In this document: positions 5,797-7,054 of the stretch, one piece after another
How the letters are laid out: each line of letters opens with the position of its first letter
How positions within the stretch are numbered: position 1 is the stretch's first letter
Assembly (NCBI GenBank): GCA_002049985.1
Contig: MVCY01000033.1
Coordinates: 1 to 7,054 of the forward strand
Length of the DNA: 7,054 bases
Direction of reading: 5' to 3'
Source of the DNA: Candidatus Latescibacteria bacterium 4484_181
GTDB lineage: Bacteria; Latescibacterota; MVCY01
Translations under genes and position numbers: made by a program
The notes under the pieces: model-generated
What the model was told of the DNA's origin: nothing
Databases searched by the model: none
What the model saw: the letters and a program-made list of their open reading frames with translations, nothing else

Positions 5797-6606
5797 ATGA
5801 TTAAAATTAACCTTTTAACGGAAGAACAGGAAAAGACTGCGAGAACTAACCGGCGGAGAATGTCTGTGGTCGCAGTAGGTTTGTTTCTCGTTGGGATAGC
5901 GGTTGGTCTTTTCCTCCTGGAGAAATATAGTGTGCCTCCGAGGCGTCCCTCTATTCAGACCAGCCCAGCGCTCTCGGGTGGAGAGACAACAGAGAAAATT
6001 AAGGAGGGGAAAGGAAGACAAGTTGGTGGTGTTACCGAAAGTTCTCAGCAAGATACAGCTAAAGAATATTCTTTCTGGCATATTCTCAGCGATATTCAGG
6101 TTAACATTCCTCCCTCAGTTTGTCTCATTATGATTGGTTTTGTTCTCCCGGAGGAATGTTTCATTCAGGGCAAAGCTGGCTCGGCTTCTTTGGTGAAAGA
6201 ATTAGCCCAACGGCTTGAGCGGTTATCCGGGGTGAAGAAAATAGGGTCTCCTGCAATGGAGAGGCACAACTTGAAGGGAGGCACTGCTGAGCTTGAGTTT
6301 ACTATCTGGATGGAAATGGAACTGCTTTCAGGGGGTGGACCGGATCTTGCCGGCTCTATGAAGAGTCCGTTGTCTATGGTTCAGATACGGAGGCAGGCAG
6401 AAAAGTGCGGAGCAGTCCTGGACAGATGGATCCTCAAAAAGGGAAGATTGACCTTTTGTTTAACAGGAAAACTGGAGCAGATAGAGTCTTTTCTCGCCAC
6501 TTCCGGTAAATCGAACCAACTTCTAAACCCATCGCGTTTGTTTATCTTGCCAGCCGAGGGGGAGAACCTGAATTGGGAAAGGGTACGGGCCTATTTCTGT
6601 TTCTGA
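5797..6606 (+). CDS. pilN: PilN-like inner-membrane pilus assembly protein, possibly with a PilO-like second domain
   Basis: PilN is a single-pass inner-membrane protein whose cytoplasmic N-terminus docks in PilM and whose periplasmic domain pairs with PilO. The 269-residue product starts with the signature MIKINLL (1-7), then has a basic stretch and one membrane helix (about 22-41). A low-complexity polar linker follows (about 46-90) in place of the expected coiled coil. Residues 92-175 resemble the PilN ferredoxin-like domain: FWHILSDIQVNIPPSVCL, FIQGKAGS, VKELAQRLERLSGVKKI and LEFTIWMEM. Residues 190-265 look like a second alpha-beta unit of PilO or GspM type: LTFCLTGKLEQIESFLAT, then SRLFIL. 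PilN proteins are usually under 220 residues. ATG 5797 is preceded by AGGA (5789-5792). The gap to pilM is 12 nt and to rsmD 24 nt; no separate pilO or pilQ follows. The second-domain reading is inference. Confidence 0.72.
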   Translation: MIKINLLTEEQEKTARTNRRRMSVVAVGLFLVGIAVGLFLLEKYSVPPRRPSIQTSPALSGGETTEKIKEGKGRQVGGVTESSQQDTAKEYSFWHILSDIQVNIPPSVCLIMIGFVLPEECFIQGKAGSASLVKELAQRLERLSGVKKIGSPAMERHNLKGGTAELEFTIWMEMELLSGGGPDLAGSMKSPLSMVQIRRQAEKCGAVLDRWILKKGRLTFCLTGKLEQIESFLATSGKSNQLLNPSRLFILPAEGENLNWERVRAYFCF

Positions 6607-6613
6607 TCTCTCT

Positions 6614-6625
6614 GGGGAGGGAGGG
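6614..6625 (+). promoter_or_regulatory. Ribosome binding site for rsmD
   Basis: GGGGAGGGAGGG lies 5 nt before ATG 6631 and supports that start. It fills most of the 24-nt gap after the PilN-like gene, which argues for co-transcription rather than a separate promoter. Confidence 0.65.
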
Positions 6626-6630
6626 CGATA

Positions 6631-7054
6631 ATGCGTGTGATTGCCGGAGAGGCCAGAGGGCGTATCGTTAGGGCCCCTAAGGGTCTGAGAACTCGCCCCG
6701 TTACTGAGAAGGTGAAGGAGGCTATTTTCGACGTCCTTGGGTCCCAGACCGAAGAGGCTCGCGTACTGGATCTTTTCGCTGGCTCAGGCAGCTTAGGCAT
6801 CGAAGCCTTAAGTAGAGGAGCTCGAGAGGTAGTTTTCGTTGATACCAGCCCGCTGGCCAAAGAGGCTATAGAGAAGAACCTTAAGATGCTTCAGTGGGAA
6901 AGCAGAGCAAAGGTCCTTTGCCTTGAGTCTTGCGTAGCAATAAAGAAACTGGCGGAGAAGGGCGAACGATTCGATATTATTTTCTCTGACCCGCCTTATA
7001 GAGAACGAATATCCGTACGAATATTGCAAGAGGTCTCCGGCTCGGGGATACTGG
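6631..7054 (+). CDS. rsmD: RsmD, 16S rRNA (guanine-966-N2)-methyltransferase (cut at right edge)
   Basis: RsmD transfers a methyl group from S-adenosylmethionine to N2 of G966 of 16S rRNA during small-subunit assembly, in the cytoplasm. The 141 visible codons carry the family's N-terminus MRVIAGEARGRIVRAPKG (1-18), then LRTRPVTEKVKEAIFDVL (19-36), the SAM-binding motif I DLFAGSG (47-53) followed by SLGIEALSRGA, the acidic D71 at the end of strand 2, and the catalytic DPPY (120-123). Family members are about 180-200 residues, so roughly 45 C-terminal residues lie beyond the right edge. The frame is uninterrupted. rsmD is often followed by coaD, which may come next. Being third in a run with pilM and pilN is probably a shared transcript rather than a functional link. 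Confidence 0.93.
   Translation, partial: MRVIAGEARGRIVRAPKGLRTRPVTEKVKEAIFDVLGSQTEEARVLDLFAGSGSLGIEALSRGAREVVFVDTSPLAKEAIEKNLKMLQWESRAKVLCLESCVAIKKLAEKGERFDIIFSDPPYRERISVRILQEVSGSGIL

Overview
All genes in this window lie on the + strand. In order they are: the 3' half of a very large sprA gene (cut by the left edge and broken by an apparent one-base frameshift near position 708), a ComEA-family helix-hairpin-helix gene, a small single-pass membrane protein that looks like a modified type IV pilin, a 354-bp AT-richer intergenic region with several inverted repeats, a pilM-like gene, a pilN-like gene, and the first 141 codons of rsmD, cut by the right edge. No tRNA, rRNA, CRISPR array, insertion sequence or phage gene was seen.

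SprA is the giant outer-membrane barrel of the type IX secretion system (T9SS). It is typical of Bacteroidota but is also found in relatives of the Fibrobacterota-Chlorobiota-Bacteroidota (FCB) group, such as Gemmatimonadota, Zixibacteria and other candidate phyla. As far as I recall, Bacteroidota sprA usually sits beside ruvA and gcvH. Here it is followed by competence- and pilus-type genes, and the protein is clearly divergent. I infer an uncultivated or poorly studied FCB-related Gram-negative lineage rather than a true Bacteroidota. The phylum cannot be fixed from this window.

Layout: 1-3680 is sprA, in two reading frames whose translations join into one SprA C-terminal half. 3717-4088 (ComEA-like) and 4108-4458 (pilin-like) follow with gaps of 36 and 19 nt and no visible terminator, so sprA, comEA-like and pilin-like genes are probably one transcript. 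4459-4812 holds candidate terminator and leader hairpins and a weak promoter candidate. 4813-5784 (PilM-like), 5797-6606 (PilN-like) and 6631 onward (RsmD) have gaps of 12 and 24 nt and probably form a second operon.

Functionally the window joins two envelope themes. One is T9SS export through SprA. The other is a reduced type IV pilus or type II secretion-like inner-membrane platform: a cytoplasmic actin-like PilM with eroded nucleotide-binding motifs, a compact PilN that may also carry a PilO-like second domain, and a pilin-like protein that keeps the pilin helix with its proline at position 22 but has lost the prepilin-peptidase site. With the membrane-anchored DNA-binding ComEA-like protein, these could serve DNA uptake or an uncharacterised envelope machine. 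That link is inference. RsmD (16S rRNA methyltransferase) is a housekeeping gene carried along in the second operon.
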